Assembly (NCBI GenBank): GCA_964036195.1
Contig: OZ038454.1
Coordinates: 26,646,315-26,710,314 of the forward strand
Source: Sphaerolaimus hirsutus
Lineage: Eukaryota > Nematoda > Chromadorea > Monhysterida > Sphaerolaimidae
Reading direction: 5' to 3'
DNA: 64,000 nt
Every line of letters begins with the position of its first letter. Positions within the stretch are counted from its first letter, which is position 1. The notes beneath the pieces were generated by a model that did not search any database, was not told where the DNA came from, and was given only the letters and a program-made list of their open reading frames with translations. Below, in pieces: positions 19,501 to 32,200 of this stretch. Both the position numbers and the translations under genes were made by a program.

Positions 19501-21454
19501 TCTTGCTGTGAAGATTGTGATTGTTGATGTGATTGATCAGTTTGTGAATCATCACCCTTATCAGGTGAAGGTTGTGAATTATCATCATCTTTTACCTCAG
19601 TGTTGATTTTATATTCAACACCGTCCTCTGTGTCGATTTCAAGAGGCACTAGGTTAGATGGAGATCTACATGTGCGACGGCCGTTACTTGACAATACTGT
19701 GACTGCACGTATTTTGCCATCGCTTGACACGTGTATTTCGTGAACGCGGCCCATTTGCCACATGCCGCGTGGCTGTTTAATATCTGTGATTAACACCACT
19801 TGGCCACGTTTGGGAGCTTCGTTGATTGTGCCTTTTTTCAAGCGTTGATTTTTAGCTCGATCTTTGAGTAGGTCAATGTATTGACGTGACCACTCATACC
19901 AAAGCACTTCACGATTGTGACGAATTTGGTCCCAAAGTAATGTGATGTCATCTCTGTCCTTTTCAGGCACAGAGTTGAGTGCAATTTCGTCAATGCAGTT
20001 GACGTCATTGACACGTGGGGGTGTGAGTGTGTAGGTTTTTTCGATTTGTGAGGGTGTGAGGTTGAAAGATCCATCCGTCATTCTTTCCCATTCCTCTTTT
20101 GGAATTTTTCGCATGGGTTCAATCGTGGTGGAATCGAGTTCCAACTCACGTTTTTCATCCATGTAACATGGTGGTGGGGTGGCCCAAAGAAAATGTATTG
20201 GGCGCAGTATCGCTGCACCAATGTCTGTGTTTGACAAGTATGACAATGGTCGCGTATTGACGGAGAATTCGACGTCAAGCATGACTGTGAGAAATTCATG
20301 CCATGTGAGACAACGTCGTCCGCATGCTTTTTTGAGCAAGCGTTTGACTAAGCCTACCATGTGTTCGTACACGCCTCCCTGCCAAGGACTATTGGCTGTG
20401 ATAAAATGCCATTTTACGTCCGGTAGCATTTTAACACAATTTTTGAATGCTGGGGCGTTGTCGGACCAAATTGTGTCCGGCATGCCTCGACGTGAAATAA
20501 AACGATTTATAGCCATAATTGTGTCGGCTGTCGAGACACTATTGGTTGACTCTAAATGAATGGCGCGTGTGCTGAAGCATGTTAGCAACAAAATGTGTTG
20601 ACTGTGACGGGTTCCGTTCTGTGAATAAACTAACGGTCCCATATAATCAATGCCAATATGTTGAAATGGCTTGATTTGTGATTGAGTTCGAGTGACAGGT
20701 AATGTGTGAAAATCAGGTAATGTGAATGGACCTCCTTCCGCTTTGCGGCATGTGACACATTTCCGCAAAATTTTTGCAACTACCTGTTTGGCACTTGACA
20801 ACCAGCAGTGTTCGCGTAAATCTGCTAAAGTGTGAAGCATGCCACTGTGACCAGCAAGCTCATGAAAATGAGTAACCACTAGCGTTGTTAACCACCCGGT
20901 CTTTGGCAGGTAGTAAAACAACGAAGGGTTTCGGTGTTCTTTGTGAGACACACGCGTGACACAATATAATAAATTATTCCACGCGTCCCATTTGAGCATG
21001 TGGTGTTTGCCAAGTTGCGCTTGTGAAATGCAACTGGTACATTCCTCTGCTTGTGAAATGCGCAATACATGTCTAAATGCTTCGTTTAAATCAGCTTGTG
21101 TGATGGGTTTTGATAAATATTCGCTTTCGCACTTTGCAGCTTTATGCATAGAGCGATTTAGCCAATATGTTTTGACACGAAACAGATATACGACAGTACG
21201 CAACAATTTTGACAGTGTAGAAAATCGTCGAATGTCGATTTCGAATGGATTTGAAGGGATGTGACGTTGTCGACTTTCGACAAACGGATTTTGAGGAGTG
21301 ACATTTTGTGACAAATTGGGGTCCAAGTTGATAGGTACTTGCTGTGCAAGAGCATTAGCTGGTTGTGAATCAGGCTGTGAAACAGGCTGTGAAGTTACTG
21401 CTCCAGCATATAAAGGTCGACTGATGTGAGTGTCGCCTTTCGCAAGTTCTTCAG
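16533..21454 (-). CDS. BEL/Pao polyprotein fragment: integrase plus env-like region, 5'-truncated
   Basis: One open frame of 1663 codons runs to 21524, but the first 23 codons belong to the arm of the neighbouring element; the retroelement part starts at about residue 24. Residues 90-260 contain the region typical just before BEL integrase, then an HHCC zinc module (H221/H225...C256/C259). The catalytic core follows with D293 (IGIDYMGP), D355 (WSDNAPAF) and E387 (GGVYEHM). The C-terminal integrase module has VVLITDIKQPRGMWQMGRV. From about residue 680 the frame continues into an envelope-like protein. It has a hydrophobic N-terminal segment, many cysteines, a Gly-rich stretch before a membrane span at about 1255-1285, and a long basic, Ser/Arg-rich tail. 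The env resembles the class seen in arthropod BEL elements, perhaps of chuvirus glycoprotein origin (low confidence). Gag, protease, RT and RNase H are absent. The remaining frame is intact, which suggests recent activity before truncation. Confidence 0.88.
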
Positions 21455-21464
21455 AGTAGTAAGA

Positions 21465-21720
21465 GTAAGTATACATACATGGATAATATTTTCCAACTCT
21501 ATAGCACGTTTTTCTGTTTATCAAAAATTCTGGCGTAAAATCGCATTTTTATGTAAATATTTTTCTGTATGCACTTCGCTTTTTCAGCCGTCGTACCTCC
21601 GGCTGGCTTCGTGCATACAGAAAAATATTTACATAAAAATGCGATTTTACGCCAAAATTTTTGATAAACAGAAAAACGTGCTATAGAGTTGGAAAATATT
21701 ATCCATGTATGTATACTTAC
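21465..21720. repeat. Terminal hairpin of left arm
   Basis: Two 110-bp arms, 21465-21574 and 21611-21720, are reverse complements with one mismatch seen. The 36-base loop contains a smaller stem (AGCCG...CGGCT). This puts a palindrome of about 260 bp within about 10 bp of the outer boundary of the element. The layout looks like a T-shaped viral terminal repeat, though a foldback MITE inserted there would give the same pattern. Confidence 0.85.
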
Positions 21721-22570
21721 TACGCAACGCTCTACCTGTTTGTTTGCATTTCCTACGCGCGCTAAATTCCGAACAGAAAAGTTTTGTAGGGGGGCCCACT
21801 CTATCATTCCCGAACTTTTCCAAGTGTTTATCAGTATCGTGTTTGCATAGACTACACGCGCAGTTTTGTGTTCACTGCATTATTCATTTCACCTGGTAAA
21901 TTGCGAGAGAAATGTTTTTATGTGGGGGACGGCCTTTTCAATCCAGTGTTTGAGCGAGAAAATAGTTTTCACCTAGATAGCATCGCTCAAATGTTTGTTT
22001 GCATTTACTGTGCATGTAATTTTTGCTGCTTATTTACAGTTTTCTACCAGGAAAATTTTGCAGAAAAATTTCAAAGTAGTGAATATTCCAACTTTTATCA
22101 AAAGTGCCGTTGAGTTTGGTTCCTTTTTAGTGCGTGTGTAGTTCTTCCATTATTTAGCCTATTTTAAGTGAGCAGTGGGTTGAAAAATATCTGGGGGAGC
22201 AAGCATTCAAAAGCGCTTTTCGAACAGAGAATTTTGTGCTGGTTGTATAGCAAAAATGTTTTTTTGATGCGGTGAAAAGTTTATCAGCTTTTCCAGGCAA
22301 AGCGAATGTTTGTATTCCTAAAACACATTAGCTTCATTTCTGTCATTTAATTTGTCGTTTGCTCGCATGTTAGGTAATTGTCGTTAGAAAATTGATGCGT
22401 ACTAGATTTATATGTATTTTTTGATTTTGCTCTCGTTTCTAATAGAGTGACTATACATTCCATTTATCACATTGTTAAGCTCTCAAGATGTCATTTAAAT
22501 TACAGCCAAAAATTATTTAAATACAAGAATGCGTTTTATACAGAGATGAAAGTGCTTATGAAAACAATTA

Positions 22571-22906
22571 CCGTATTTTCCTCAAAATACCCCCTCGAAC
22601 TGCTCCTCTAAATGAACTTTTATAAATGAACACACACTAGTTTTCACACGAAATTTCTAAGCTCATAAATCCGCTTAGAACTCATTTGAGTTTTTTCCAC
22701 AATGAGTCATTTTAAATCTCCGTCAATTCTAGTTGTCAACTAGCCCATTGTAGAGAACTCAAATGCGTTCTAAGCGGATTTATGAGCTATCAAATTTTCA
22801 TGTGAAAATTATTGTGAGTAGGCAGATTTTTTCATTTTTCACTTTTTTTCTCAAAATTTCATTCTGAAAAGATAATTCCGCGCTCGGGTAATTCGAGGAA
22901 ATACGC
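22571..22906. mobile_element. MITE with CCGTATTTTCCTC ends (left arm; mirror at 50711-51046)
   Basis: Starts CCGTATTTTCCTCAAAATACCCCC and ends GGGTAATTCGAGGAAATACG. Elements with the same ends lie at about 31359-31577, 38972-39155, and as single ends in the satellite (55573-55592). Similar CCGTATTT ends are known from ISL2EU/PIF-like DNA transposons in animals; assignment is tentative. A GCATTTGAGTT-type hairpin (22657-22776) is nested in it. Confidence 0.6.
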
Positions 22907-23234
22907 TAAGTGCTAATTGTATTTGTCAACAAAATCACAAAATCCCAAAAAATGCCAATTCCCATTGTATCATTGCTTTGTATACCACCAATAATCTCGC
23001 ATTGTCAATGTGTAAAGTGCCAAAATCAGTATCCTGCCAAATAATGCCACAGAAAATCTCCCAGTGTCAAAAAATCATAGTCCCAAAAGTATCGAGACGG
23101 TCAGTGAAAATCTAGTAAAATGGGGAATTTTTTACGTTTTGTTCTGAGATTGAAGTGACTTTCAAGTGAGAATAAGTCCAGGTTTTTTACCACATTAGTG
23201 AATCATTTGAGTGCGATTCAGGTGCATCTGAAGA

Positions 23235-23412
23235 CAGTCCCAAGCTCTGTAAAGTGTAAAGTAAAGTGTTAAATGTAAAGACAAATGCAAAGACAATCAT
23301 AACAAAAAAAGAAAAGATCTTATTATTGAACTTTTCATTTGAATCGATACTTTACTTTGCATTTGATTTTACATTTTACACTTTACTTTAGACTTTATAG
23401 GGCTTGGGATTG
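23235..23412. mobile_element. MITE at 3' end of arm gene, left copy
   Basis: Mirror of 50205-50382. Same relation to the arm-gene stop codon. Confidence 0.75.
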
Positions 23413-26400
23413 GCACCTGACGTATCGATGCAGGATTGATAAGTATGCAATTTTTCTTGTTCCACAGCAACATTCACATCAAATTTTTCCACAATCAGTT
23501 TTGTATGCTGCAGATTAGCTCTGGGGACCCTCACACGGGATCCAAAATTACACTCAGCACAAATTAGTACCGGATAATCCAAAACCTTAGCAACATAAAA
23601 ATCAAATATCAAAATCGAAATAATTTATTTGTCATTATGTGTTGTCATTTAATTTGAGACTTGATGTATATTTTATAAAGCTTTTGGATTATCACCAGTT
23701 TGTGTTCGCGGATGCTTTCTTGGCAGACACCATGGCACCTAAAAAATTGAGTAAAAATAAGTATTTTTTGATTTTTTTTACCTCAGAAAATTAATAAAAA
23801 TGTATTTACCTCATGTTTATAGCTGTACCATCTGTGGATGGGTATTCTGTCATGAAAGCTTGCTGAAAAACTGTTGTGGTGCACTGTTCACCATTTTCCA
23901 GACAAGTTTCACGATTTGGTAAACACGCATGCATGTGTGATTTTCGTCCATTTGGGGCATCATCTGAGTTGTGTGAAAAAAATCTTTTTCTAGTTCTATA
24001 TTATGAAAACAAAAATATTGCACAAAAAAATGAATTATCAAACCATGCATGATGATTTCATCTTGAAATTTTTTGAATGTTTCTTTAACAGCGCACACAT
24101 CCCCGACTACAAGTTCCCGGTTTCGGGTTTGCCCCAGCGCAGTTTCCGAATGTGACTAAAAAAATGTTTTAAAATTACACAACATAATTTGTTATAATTT
24201 TAAAACCATGAAAAAAATGTTTTTTACCACAACTCTTGCTTGCCAGCATTTTTCCGCATTTGCCTCCCCATGTAAATTGCAGTGGGAACAAAAGTGGTTC
24301 TTTGTAACGCCAGGTATGCCCAGCTCGCGGTGTAATGTTTGTTTCAGATGTTTGTGTGTTCTTGCAATATAGGGCTCCACTGTTTTTTGTATTGTTTTCG
24401 CATTCACTTTCTTTGAACGTTTCGTCAGATTTTCATCATTCCCATGTGTTTTCGCCAAAATAATTGGAGGGTTTACGAACTCCGCATCTACAAGGAATAC
24501 AAAAAAACATTTTGTTGGGAGTGCACTTAGAGGAAACTTTGATTACTGTATTCCCGGGAAATACACCTTGAATTATAACAGCCCCACAAAAAACTACAAA
24601 AACTTTTTCAAAAAACACCCCCCAAAAAAAGGAAGCTGTGTATTTCAAGGAAATACAGTAATTTCAAAAATTACGAGCTGTCATTTCCCTATCATCTCGG
24701 CAGGCTGCATCGCTTTCACAAAATGGATTTTGCGCCAGATCCATTTCACCACGTGCAGTTTTATGAAAGCGACAATTTTTCACTTTGCAGGTTTTGTGCC
24801 CTTTCACTGTAAGCCCAGGGGCCGCTGTAAGTGCCGGCGTAATTTGCCTGAGGATTTTCATTCCATACTCTCCAGCCAGAGAATCTAGAAATTTGTGGAA
24901 TTTTTTTGTTTTTTATATCAGAAAAGTTCAAAATATTTTGATCTTACATGTTACATTTGGACTAAGTGACTCATTCAACAGTGGGTAAATTTCAGGCAAA
25001 TTGCGTATAGCAGCAGCTGGGGGTCCAAATGGTTGTGATGAAGTTATTGGTGCTCCACACAAATCTGACCCCAAAGCTATGGTTTTTTTTGGGTCCACAG
25101 ATTTGCTGGGACTTTCAACAGATTTGTCAGAATTTCCAGGGTTGGTAGAGATGTCAGAGTTTTGGGGGGTATCAATATGGGGTGTGGGGTTGACTGTTGT
25201 TGTTTTCGAGGGTGTTGGGTGTTCTCCAGTTGAAGATGCCACAGTGACCTGAAAAATATAGGGGAAATATTTTTTTTATTAATATCGTATAGTACAAAAA
25301 ACATTCCTTTGCATTGCTTGATGATGCTGTACCCCCAGACTTGTCTTGTGCTAAAGACTTCAGATAAAGTGCGCGCGTTAAAGCAGGGGACAGTTCAGAA
25401 CTTTCAATCTGAAAAATAATTATTTATGTGATTCTCGTATTTTGTATTCATTAAAAAAGTGTAACACCTCATAATCCTCAGAAGTGTCCCCATTCTGAAT
25501 GTTAAAATCGGCTAGAGTGAACCGCTGAACAGTCCCATCGTCATTTCGCTTACTGAAAAATGATTTGTTTTGGAGTTAAGGTGGTTATTTTAGGGTAAAT
25601 TATATTAGATTACCGTAAATGGTAATCGGACCTCAGTGAAGGTGACCTTGAAGTGCCAGATTTTGTGCCAGAAGTGGTAGATTTCCGAGATTTTGAGCCA
25701 GAAGTCCTAGAGTTCTGAGATTTTTTGGATCCTGAGCGGCTTTTTCTTTGCCTTTTTTTGGCAGTTTTCAAAACTTTTGATGGTGGCAAAGAGGTCACAG
25801 TAACATTTTTATCAGTCTCAATGATGTGTCTGAACCCATGTCGCTCGGAAGAACTTGAACTTAACGCATTATTCTGTTCTTCCACCCATTCAGACGTCCG
25901 TGATTGTATTTCAGTGGGGGTTGGTCCTGTTGAATGACTCCGTTTTTCAGCTTGCCCTACAGTCACAACGGTTTCATCTTGCCCTACAAATATAAGATAG
26001 CACAAGGATACATTTTCTAATTAAAATTATTTTTTGCAGTACAGACCTGGCGTTTGCACAGATTTTCTCGCTTTATAAATTGGTGTTCCCCGTCCAACAC
26101 CTCCAAGTAGATGGGGTAAAGTGCCCCGCCCTACATTTGTACGAAACGGGTAGCTCGAAACATTTATCCGTTGCCAAACTGTTGGGGAATCAGGCCGTGG
26201 TGCATTTGATTTTTGAAGAGAGCGCACAGGTTGATTTGGAATTTTGAACACATTGAAGGGAGCTGTGTGAGAATATTTGAAAATTGCAGAGAAATGCGAA
26301 ATTGTTTGAATGTAAGCTCTCAGAGTGATGCAAAAGTCATCATGAACATATGACCATCAGTATTAGTTTATCATCATTGAGCTTATATATTCTTACATAT

Positions 26401-26586
26401 CCTAACTTATAATGTACGTACCCGCATCAGGTTTCTTTCCGGGATTGTTTGAATCACTTTCGAGAGTCAATTTTTCCTCCTTTATTTCTGTATAAAGAGG
26501 ATATACTTATTTTCGTGTTTAAACATTTTTCAAAAATGCCCCCCTGTAAATTCACCTGTGTCAGTGTTGGTGACATTGTCAGCCAT
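23388..26586 (-). CDS. Arm gene, left copy: basic Ser-rich, Cys/His-containing protein
   Basis: Left-arm mirror of the gene at 47031-50229, with the same exon structure on the minus strand (position = 73617 minus the right-arm coordinate). The encoded frames are identical. See the right-arm entry for domains. Because the promoter region is inside the arm too, both copies could be expressed. They are oriented with start codons toward the core and 3' ends toward the termini. Confidence 0.7.
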
Positions 26587-27540
26587 TGTTACAAACAGTC
26601 ATGTAGGGACCCAATTTCATTATTCATTATTTACCATGTAAAAAGAGAAATGCCATGTACAATGTTGTTGATCACTTAATATGGAACAAATACCCGCAAT
26701 GGTTGTGAGCTCTCAGTACACTCTGATATTCTGCTCTCCACCACCCACTAGCCAGAATTTTTTTACAGAGATGATACTGTAGGCACACAACAATTAGGAG
26801 TAATGTGCTCCATATTAAGTAGTTCATACAACATTGTACATGACTTTTCCTTTCTACATGGTAAATAATGAAGAATGAAATTGGCCTGCGAGGCGCCCTG
26901 CATTTAAAAATTGCTCAAATATATTACATATGAACATTTTAAACTTCAGAATTTTTTATGCATGATTGCCTTCAGATCCCACCAACTATCTTCACATTTG
27001 AAAAATCCTACCTACTTAATCAATCTTAACATCAGATTGAAGTACTTGGACATAGGCATCTCATCATTAGGCAATGTTGAATTGAAACTAGATACTCCTG
27101 TCTTCAGTGAATGCGTTCTAGTCACAACAATGCAACTAACCAAACACAGTTCAGACACAGGATTTTTTTAGTCATCATTAGACAGAAATATTTTTTTACT
27201 CAGTAAAAATCCCCACCCTGGAAAAAACTGGCCTGAAAATATCACTCTCACAGAAAAACCAGCGCGAGTTACCAATCTGTTCACCAACGGCCAATGGGGG
27301 GGGGGGGCGTCGGTGCTGTGTGGGGTTAGGAGAGTTTGTTAATTACATTGCTTTTGTAGCGTAGTTTATGATAGTTAATTTTGGGTCTACATTTAGCCTT
27401 CAGAGGTACACCAGACCTTAATTTTGTCACCACACGCAATGGTAAGACACCATTTGGGAATTTAGACATCATTAGGCAACTTAATGTTTTGATACAAAAC
27501 CCCAAAACCAGAGAAGTTGCCCACACTGTAAAATCTGACC

Positions 27541-28760
27541 TGAAAAAAATCACACTCTGGTAGACAAGCTGGCGCCAGCTGGGCCGGTTTGTTTGCACAA
27601 GTCTCGGAGGAAGGGTCGTCTGGCACCGCTGGCACAAAGCGAACAGGTCTTGGTGTGGGGGTGGGGGTACTTTGTAAAATATATTTAGTGAATTGTAAGA
27701 AAGGACACCACAAATCATTTTTTTCTACATTTAGCCTTCAGAGGTACACCAGACCTTATTTTTGTCACCACACGCAATGGTAAGATTGCTGACGTATTTT
27801 TAGACATCATTAGGCTATTTTTCCTATCTTCAGTGAATGTGTTTTCGTCATAACAATGCAACTAACCAAAAACACAGTTCAAATATCTGAAACAACTTTT
27901 TAGGCATCATTAGACAGGAATAGTTTTTTACCTAGTGAAATGTATATTTTCAGCATGTTTTTTTAGGAAATATTCCCACTGTGAAAAGTTCCCATAAAAA
28001 CCAACCCAAAAAAAGTTGCCACACTGTAAAAAAACTGACCCGCAAGAAATTACACCCTGCTAGACAGAGCTGCACCAGCTGGGCGGGTTTGTTTGCAAAC
28101 TTCACAACGGGACTCGTTTGTTCTTCCGCGGACAATGCGTCCTGATTACAGCTACCGTCTTCGCGAAGTGCCTGGTGGAAATGGGGGGGGGGTAAAATTA
28201 AGATAAAAATTTATGTGTCTTACGTTATGAAATTTTCTTATTTTTTCCCGTCTTCAGGAGATTTTTTTAGTCACCACAGTCACCAACCAAAACATGTTAA
28301 GAGTCGCGAAATTTTAGGCATCATTAGACGGGAACAATTTTATTTTTTTACCGAGTGAAATGTATATTTTCAGCACAATTTTTTCTAGGAAATATTTCCA
28401 TTTTGAAAAGTTCCCATAAAAACCAAAACCCAGAAAAGTTGCCCACACTGTAAAAACTGACCCGTAAGAAATCACACCCTGCCAGACAGAGCGGCGCCAC
28501 CTTTTCGGGTGTGTTTGCACACGTGCTGATGCTCCACCCGCCGTAGAACCAAGGGCAGCACGCCAAGTGTCTGGACGTTTCAGACCCACTGCCGTCTTTG
28601 CGTAGCGCCGCGTACGTCCACGTGCCCTGCCCGGTAACCAAACAAGCAGCTGCGCCAGAAATAGTGTGAGCGGTAGAAATATCGTTTCAGGGACCGGGTG
28701 GTCTTGGTTCCCAGCGTTTGACGGTGGAGCTTGTTTGCTCTTTGTGTTTATGGGCTCCAC
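27541..28760 (-). CDS. Cysteine-repeat protein with tandemly duplicated exons
   Basis: Not a recognised family. Three homologous exons on the minus strand, 28461-28626, 28040-28171 and 27541-~27640, each end in a C-D/N-F-X-R/Q group followed by GTCAGT/GTCAGA. Two carry ANTPEKVAPLCLAGCDFLR-like or NKPAQLVQLCLAGCNFLR-like segments; the third reads NKPAQLAPACLPECDFFQ. Introns after each are also duplicated (TTTTTACAGTGTGGGCAAC words), so the unit of duplication is exon plus intron, about 430-470 bp. An upstream open stretch to ATG 28760 has a hydrophobic segment (FLPLTLFLAQLLVWLPG) that could be a signal peptide or anchor, but its join to the first repeat is uncertain. The downstream part overlaps the inner end of the left arm, where a fourth, decayed unit lies (about 27060-27300). 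Confidence 0.5.
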
Positions 28761-30071
28761 CGCCAGTTTGCAATAAAAATTGCATGAAAAAGTGAATGAA
28801 AAAGCTCAAATCACTGTTTTTATATGCTCCTCAAATCACAGTTTTGATAACAGGCTGTCACAGGGTGATACAATGGTGTTCTGAACTCTACAGTATTTTT
28901 TTTACCCCGCGGGTGCTTATCTGAGATATTAATCAAATTGTATCAAGCATTTTTTGTTAAGATGTATTTACATTTAATCAAAAAGTACGTATACTCGAGT
29001 ACTGAGTAAATACATTTACGTTTACTTTGAAAAAGTTCGGTACTTTTAACAGTTTTGGTACCACATGAGTTCTACCAAGCATTTTTCGCGAAGATGTATT
29101 TACATTTAATCCAAAAGTACGTATACTCGAGTACTGAGTAAATACATTTAGCTATACTTTGGAAAAATTTTCACTACTTCTAACTTTTTTTAGTACCACA
29201 GACTAGTTGACACATATGTGAAGAAGAAATCCGACTTGAAAAAAAACTATTTAAGTGTTTTCTTCATAAATTTGGGGGGTTCTATTTAAAGATGGGAGTA
29301 AAATACAGTAATTAGTCTTTTCTGGGGGTGCAAATAAGCTTAAAAGTCCAATGATAACAGTTTTAGAATAAAGTTTTAGCGAGAGAACACCCCAGAACAC
29401 CCGGGAACTGTCCGTCAATCTGGCGCCAGAAAGTCAACAGTTCTGATTACTGTTCAAATATAAAATTTTCTGCAAAGTTAAGGTTCATTTTGATTAGAAC
29501 ATAGCGTCTTTCAAACCCACTAAGTCAACAAATTGGAGCCTATGAAGGGCAGTTTCAGTTTAAAATATTGTCAAAAATTTAGCTAAGTTTTATATTAGAG
29601 ACCTAGACTTGGTTCCTATTCTGTCAAGTAGCAAAACTTAACACACTTCAACATAAAAACACTCCATAGTTTATTTGTTCAGCTTTTTGCTATGGAGTGT
29701 TTTTTATGTTGAAATGTGTTAAGTATTGTAACTTGACAGAATAGGAACTGTCTCCAGGGCTAAAGTTTACCGCACAGCCACTGCTCTGTAAACTCTGTAA
29801 ACAAAAAGTTTTCCCTGCTCACATGACAATCTTTCAAGATGATAAGGCCCGAGTCTAGTGTTTTCCGTGTCCATGGTTTGGATGGTTCATTTGTTTTCTG
29901 AAGCACCCTAGTACTATTTTATTATTTAATTACCGGACATGTTTTTTACCTATTTTTTACCTAGAATTTGCTATTATCATCGCGTTTTTAAGTGATTTTT
30001 TTGACATTTTTCATAGTGAAAGACATTTTCTTTAGGCACAATATTGTCTACCCCCCCAATCAAATTCTACC
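28761..30071. other. Gene-free region with repeats
   Basis: Two copies of an about 100-bp unit with ACTCGAGTACTGAGTAAATACATTTA (28960-29060 and 29090-29185) and a hairpin of about 57-bp arms (29612-29668 paired with 29691-29748, ends CCTATTCTGTCAAG/CTTGACAGAATAGG). No exon supported. Confidence 0.6.
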
Positions 30072-31715
30072 ATGCTATTTATTATTCCATTTATTTTTGC
30101 CTGCCCGCAAATTGCAGAAACTTGTGAAAAATTTGCGAAATATTGCTGTTTAGAGATGTCTACAGGTAATTTGGGGTAATAGACATCATTCCAATTTTCA
30201 TTTCTCTAGAGTTTACTTTTACGTGGAAAATTACCAAGGAACGTTCATAAAACAAAAAAATGCATCTCACAGTCCAATTTTTGATGTTGCTACCCTGCTC
30301 AGTAGTTGACAATTGTGTCTCAAGTCTTCTGTGTCAACTCAATTTTGGGTTCAAACAGTAAACAGATCTGCATCCATATTTTTACATAAAAATATTTCAC
30401 GCAAGTAGATACGGAATTAGAATATTTATGAGTTGACTAAAAATTTACAAGTTGACTGAACATGGTCGGCAACTCGTAAATATTCTGAGATTTCTGTTAT
30501 TGCTTTTGAGATGAATTTCAAAGGGGGAAACTTTACTTTACCAAGTTCAGTCAACTTGTAAATTTTTAGTCAACTCATAAATATTCTAATTCCGTATGTA
30601 CTTGCGTGAAATATTTTTTGTAAAAATATGGATGCAGATCCATTTACTGTTTGAAGCCAAAATTGGGTTGACATACTGTAGATGATATACATGACTGAAG
30701 ACTTTTATCATTGACCTCGTTAACTTTTTCTAGTGGCTGAAGGCTGGTGCGACGAACGTCAAGTGACATTTCCGGATGGCTACACTCCAATCCCCTCACA
30801 TTTGGAAATTGTGGATTTCCATGGGTGTATATCTCTCAATTGCACCCAAATAAATCAAAGATACCCACTGCTTATGCATTTCAATTTTGTGAAAAGTGGC
30901 TGTGAGTGTGTTGCAAAGTGTAATGGAAAGATTGATTTGACCAATAATGTTTTTTGCGGTGTGTGGGGGAAATTCTTAATTCTTGTCAACTTACGCTGTG
31001 AACTCAAAATATCACTTGAACAATATTTTAAGAGTGTATTTACCCTATACGTTGGTATACGTCTTTTTCGAGTAAATGTAAATAGACCTATAACTTGTTC
31101 ATGTTTGTAAAAGTTTTTTACACGAAATTCCTCATTTTCCTCGCATAGAAAGTCCTCCGTCAACTCCGAGTCCAGAAATTAACGGCAGCAATACCGGGTG
31201 GCTAATAATGTTTACTGGTGTTGGGTTTGTGTGTAATTGTCTTGTCAATGGATTCCTGTTTTTGGCATACAAATGGTGGGTTAATTTGTGAAATTTCATG
31301 GCGGATGTGGTTTCTTTATGGAGTTATGCAGTGAAATTTAATCATTTTTCTAGAAGTAGCGTAATTTCCTCGAAATACCCCCTCCCCCACCCCTGAATTT
31401 TTTTTGTAGTCCGGAAAATGTATAACAGACGTTTAAAACACTTACTGTGTTAGGTGTAAACATCGTTTTTACCATTTGCATCCTCATATACTGGAAATTG
31501 TTGCAAATTTCACGTTTTTCTCTCAAAATTTCACTCTGAAAAAATAAACCCCAGGGGTAATTCGAGGAAATACGGTATGTCATATTTATTTTTATAGGTG
31601 GAAAAAACGCGCTGCATCCCAACAATTTGCACCGGAACAAATGCCACCAGATGCAGAAATGAATATTGTTGACAACCCTGAATTTCAGCAAGATTTGGAA
31701 GAAGTAAATTGTTAG
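30072..31715 (+). CDS. Small cysteine-rich type I membrane protein (~180 aa)
   Basis: Four exons with consistent phases: 30072-30165, 30734-30958, 31149-31275, 31598-31715. The first encodes a signal peptide (MLFIIPFIFACPQIA). The second gives a compact ectodomain with eight cysteines, including C-I-S-L-N-C and C-E-C-V-A-K-C groups and an N-linked site (NCT). The third has another site (NGS/NTG region) and a membrane span (WLIMFTGVGFVCNCLVNGFL). The fourth is a short Lys/Arg-led then acidic tail. The topology is that of a viral or cell-surface glycoprotein. No family recognised. It is followed at about 490 bp by the larger membrane-protein gene, and the pair may form the surface proteins of one particle (inference). 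Intron 1 holds a palindrome; intron 3 holds a CCGTATTT-type MITE. Confidence 0.7.
30333..30675. repeat. Large palindrome in intron of small membrane-protein gene
   Basis: Arms of about 120 bp (30333-30460 and 30545-30675) with a loop of about 85 bp. They contain the word AAATTTTTAGTCAACT / AGTTGACTAAAAATTT that recurs in the palindromes at 32461-33097 and 34000-35240. Confidence 0.8.
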
Positions 31716-32200
31716 TTTATAATTCGCTAAATAATATACCCCTCCTACACCGCTTTTTTATATATTTTACGGATGTAAACACTACCAAAACTTGACGTTC
31801 TATTGGAGGTGCTATTTTATTGAATATATGCTGTTTTAAAACAAGAATATGGTACATAAGTTCTAAAAAGTAGAAAAAAATAAACCTTTCACTCAAATAT
31901 AGGTTAACTGCTCGCCGCATAAATGTTATCTCAAATGTAGCCAATATTTCAGAAAGCTCGATGCAATTACTATCCAGTTATTTCAGATAGCTGCAAGTTT
32001 TGGAAAGTAGTGGAAATATTTTCTGTGATTTTTTCTGTTTTTAGAAGTCCGTAGTAACCTCGCTTCCCATAAGCAACTGTCATTTTCTTTCCTTTTTTTG
32101 GCTCTTTTAGTTCCCCCCAGCAATAGAAAAAACACATCATTTGGAAGTTCACAGCAAATTGTGATTTTTGCTCACTCATAGGAAAAACTTTTTTGCAAAG

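Larger units (their letters stand above)
21455..27400. repeat. Left inverted arm (5946 bp)
   Basis: Reverse complement of 46222-52162. Positions pair with a constant sum of 73617 from the outer end inward until a homopolymer of 12 G at 27296-27307, which is 7 C in the other arm (46315-46321). Beyond it the sum is 73622. Every reading frame I compared is identical between the arms. Contents from outside in: terminal hairpin, gene-free part with MITEs (21725-23387), the 13-exon gene on the minus strand, and an inner gene-free part (26587-27400). Confidence 0.95.

Noticed and set aside
21499-21807. 102-residue frame in the terminal hairpin
   Set aside because: Both strands give nearly the same peptide since the DNA is a palindrome; no coding signal.
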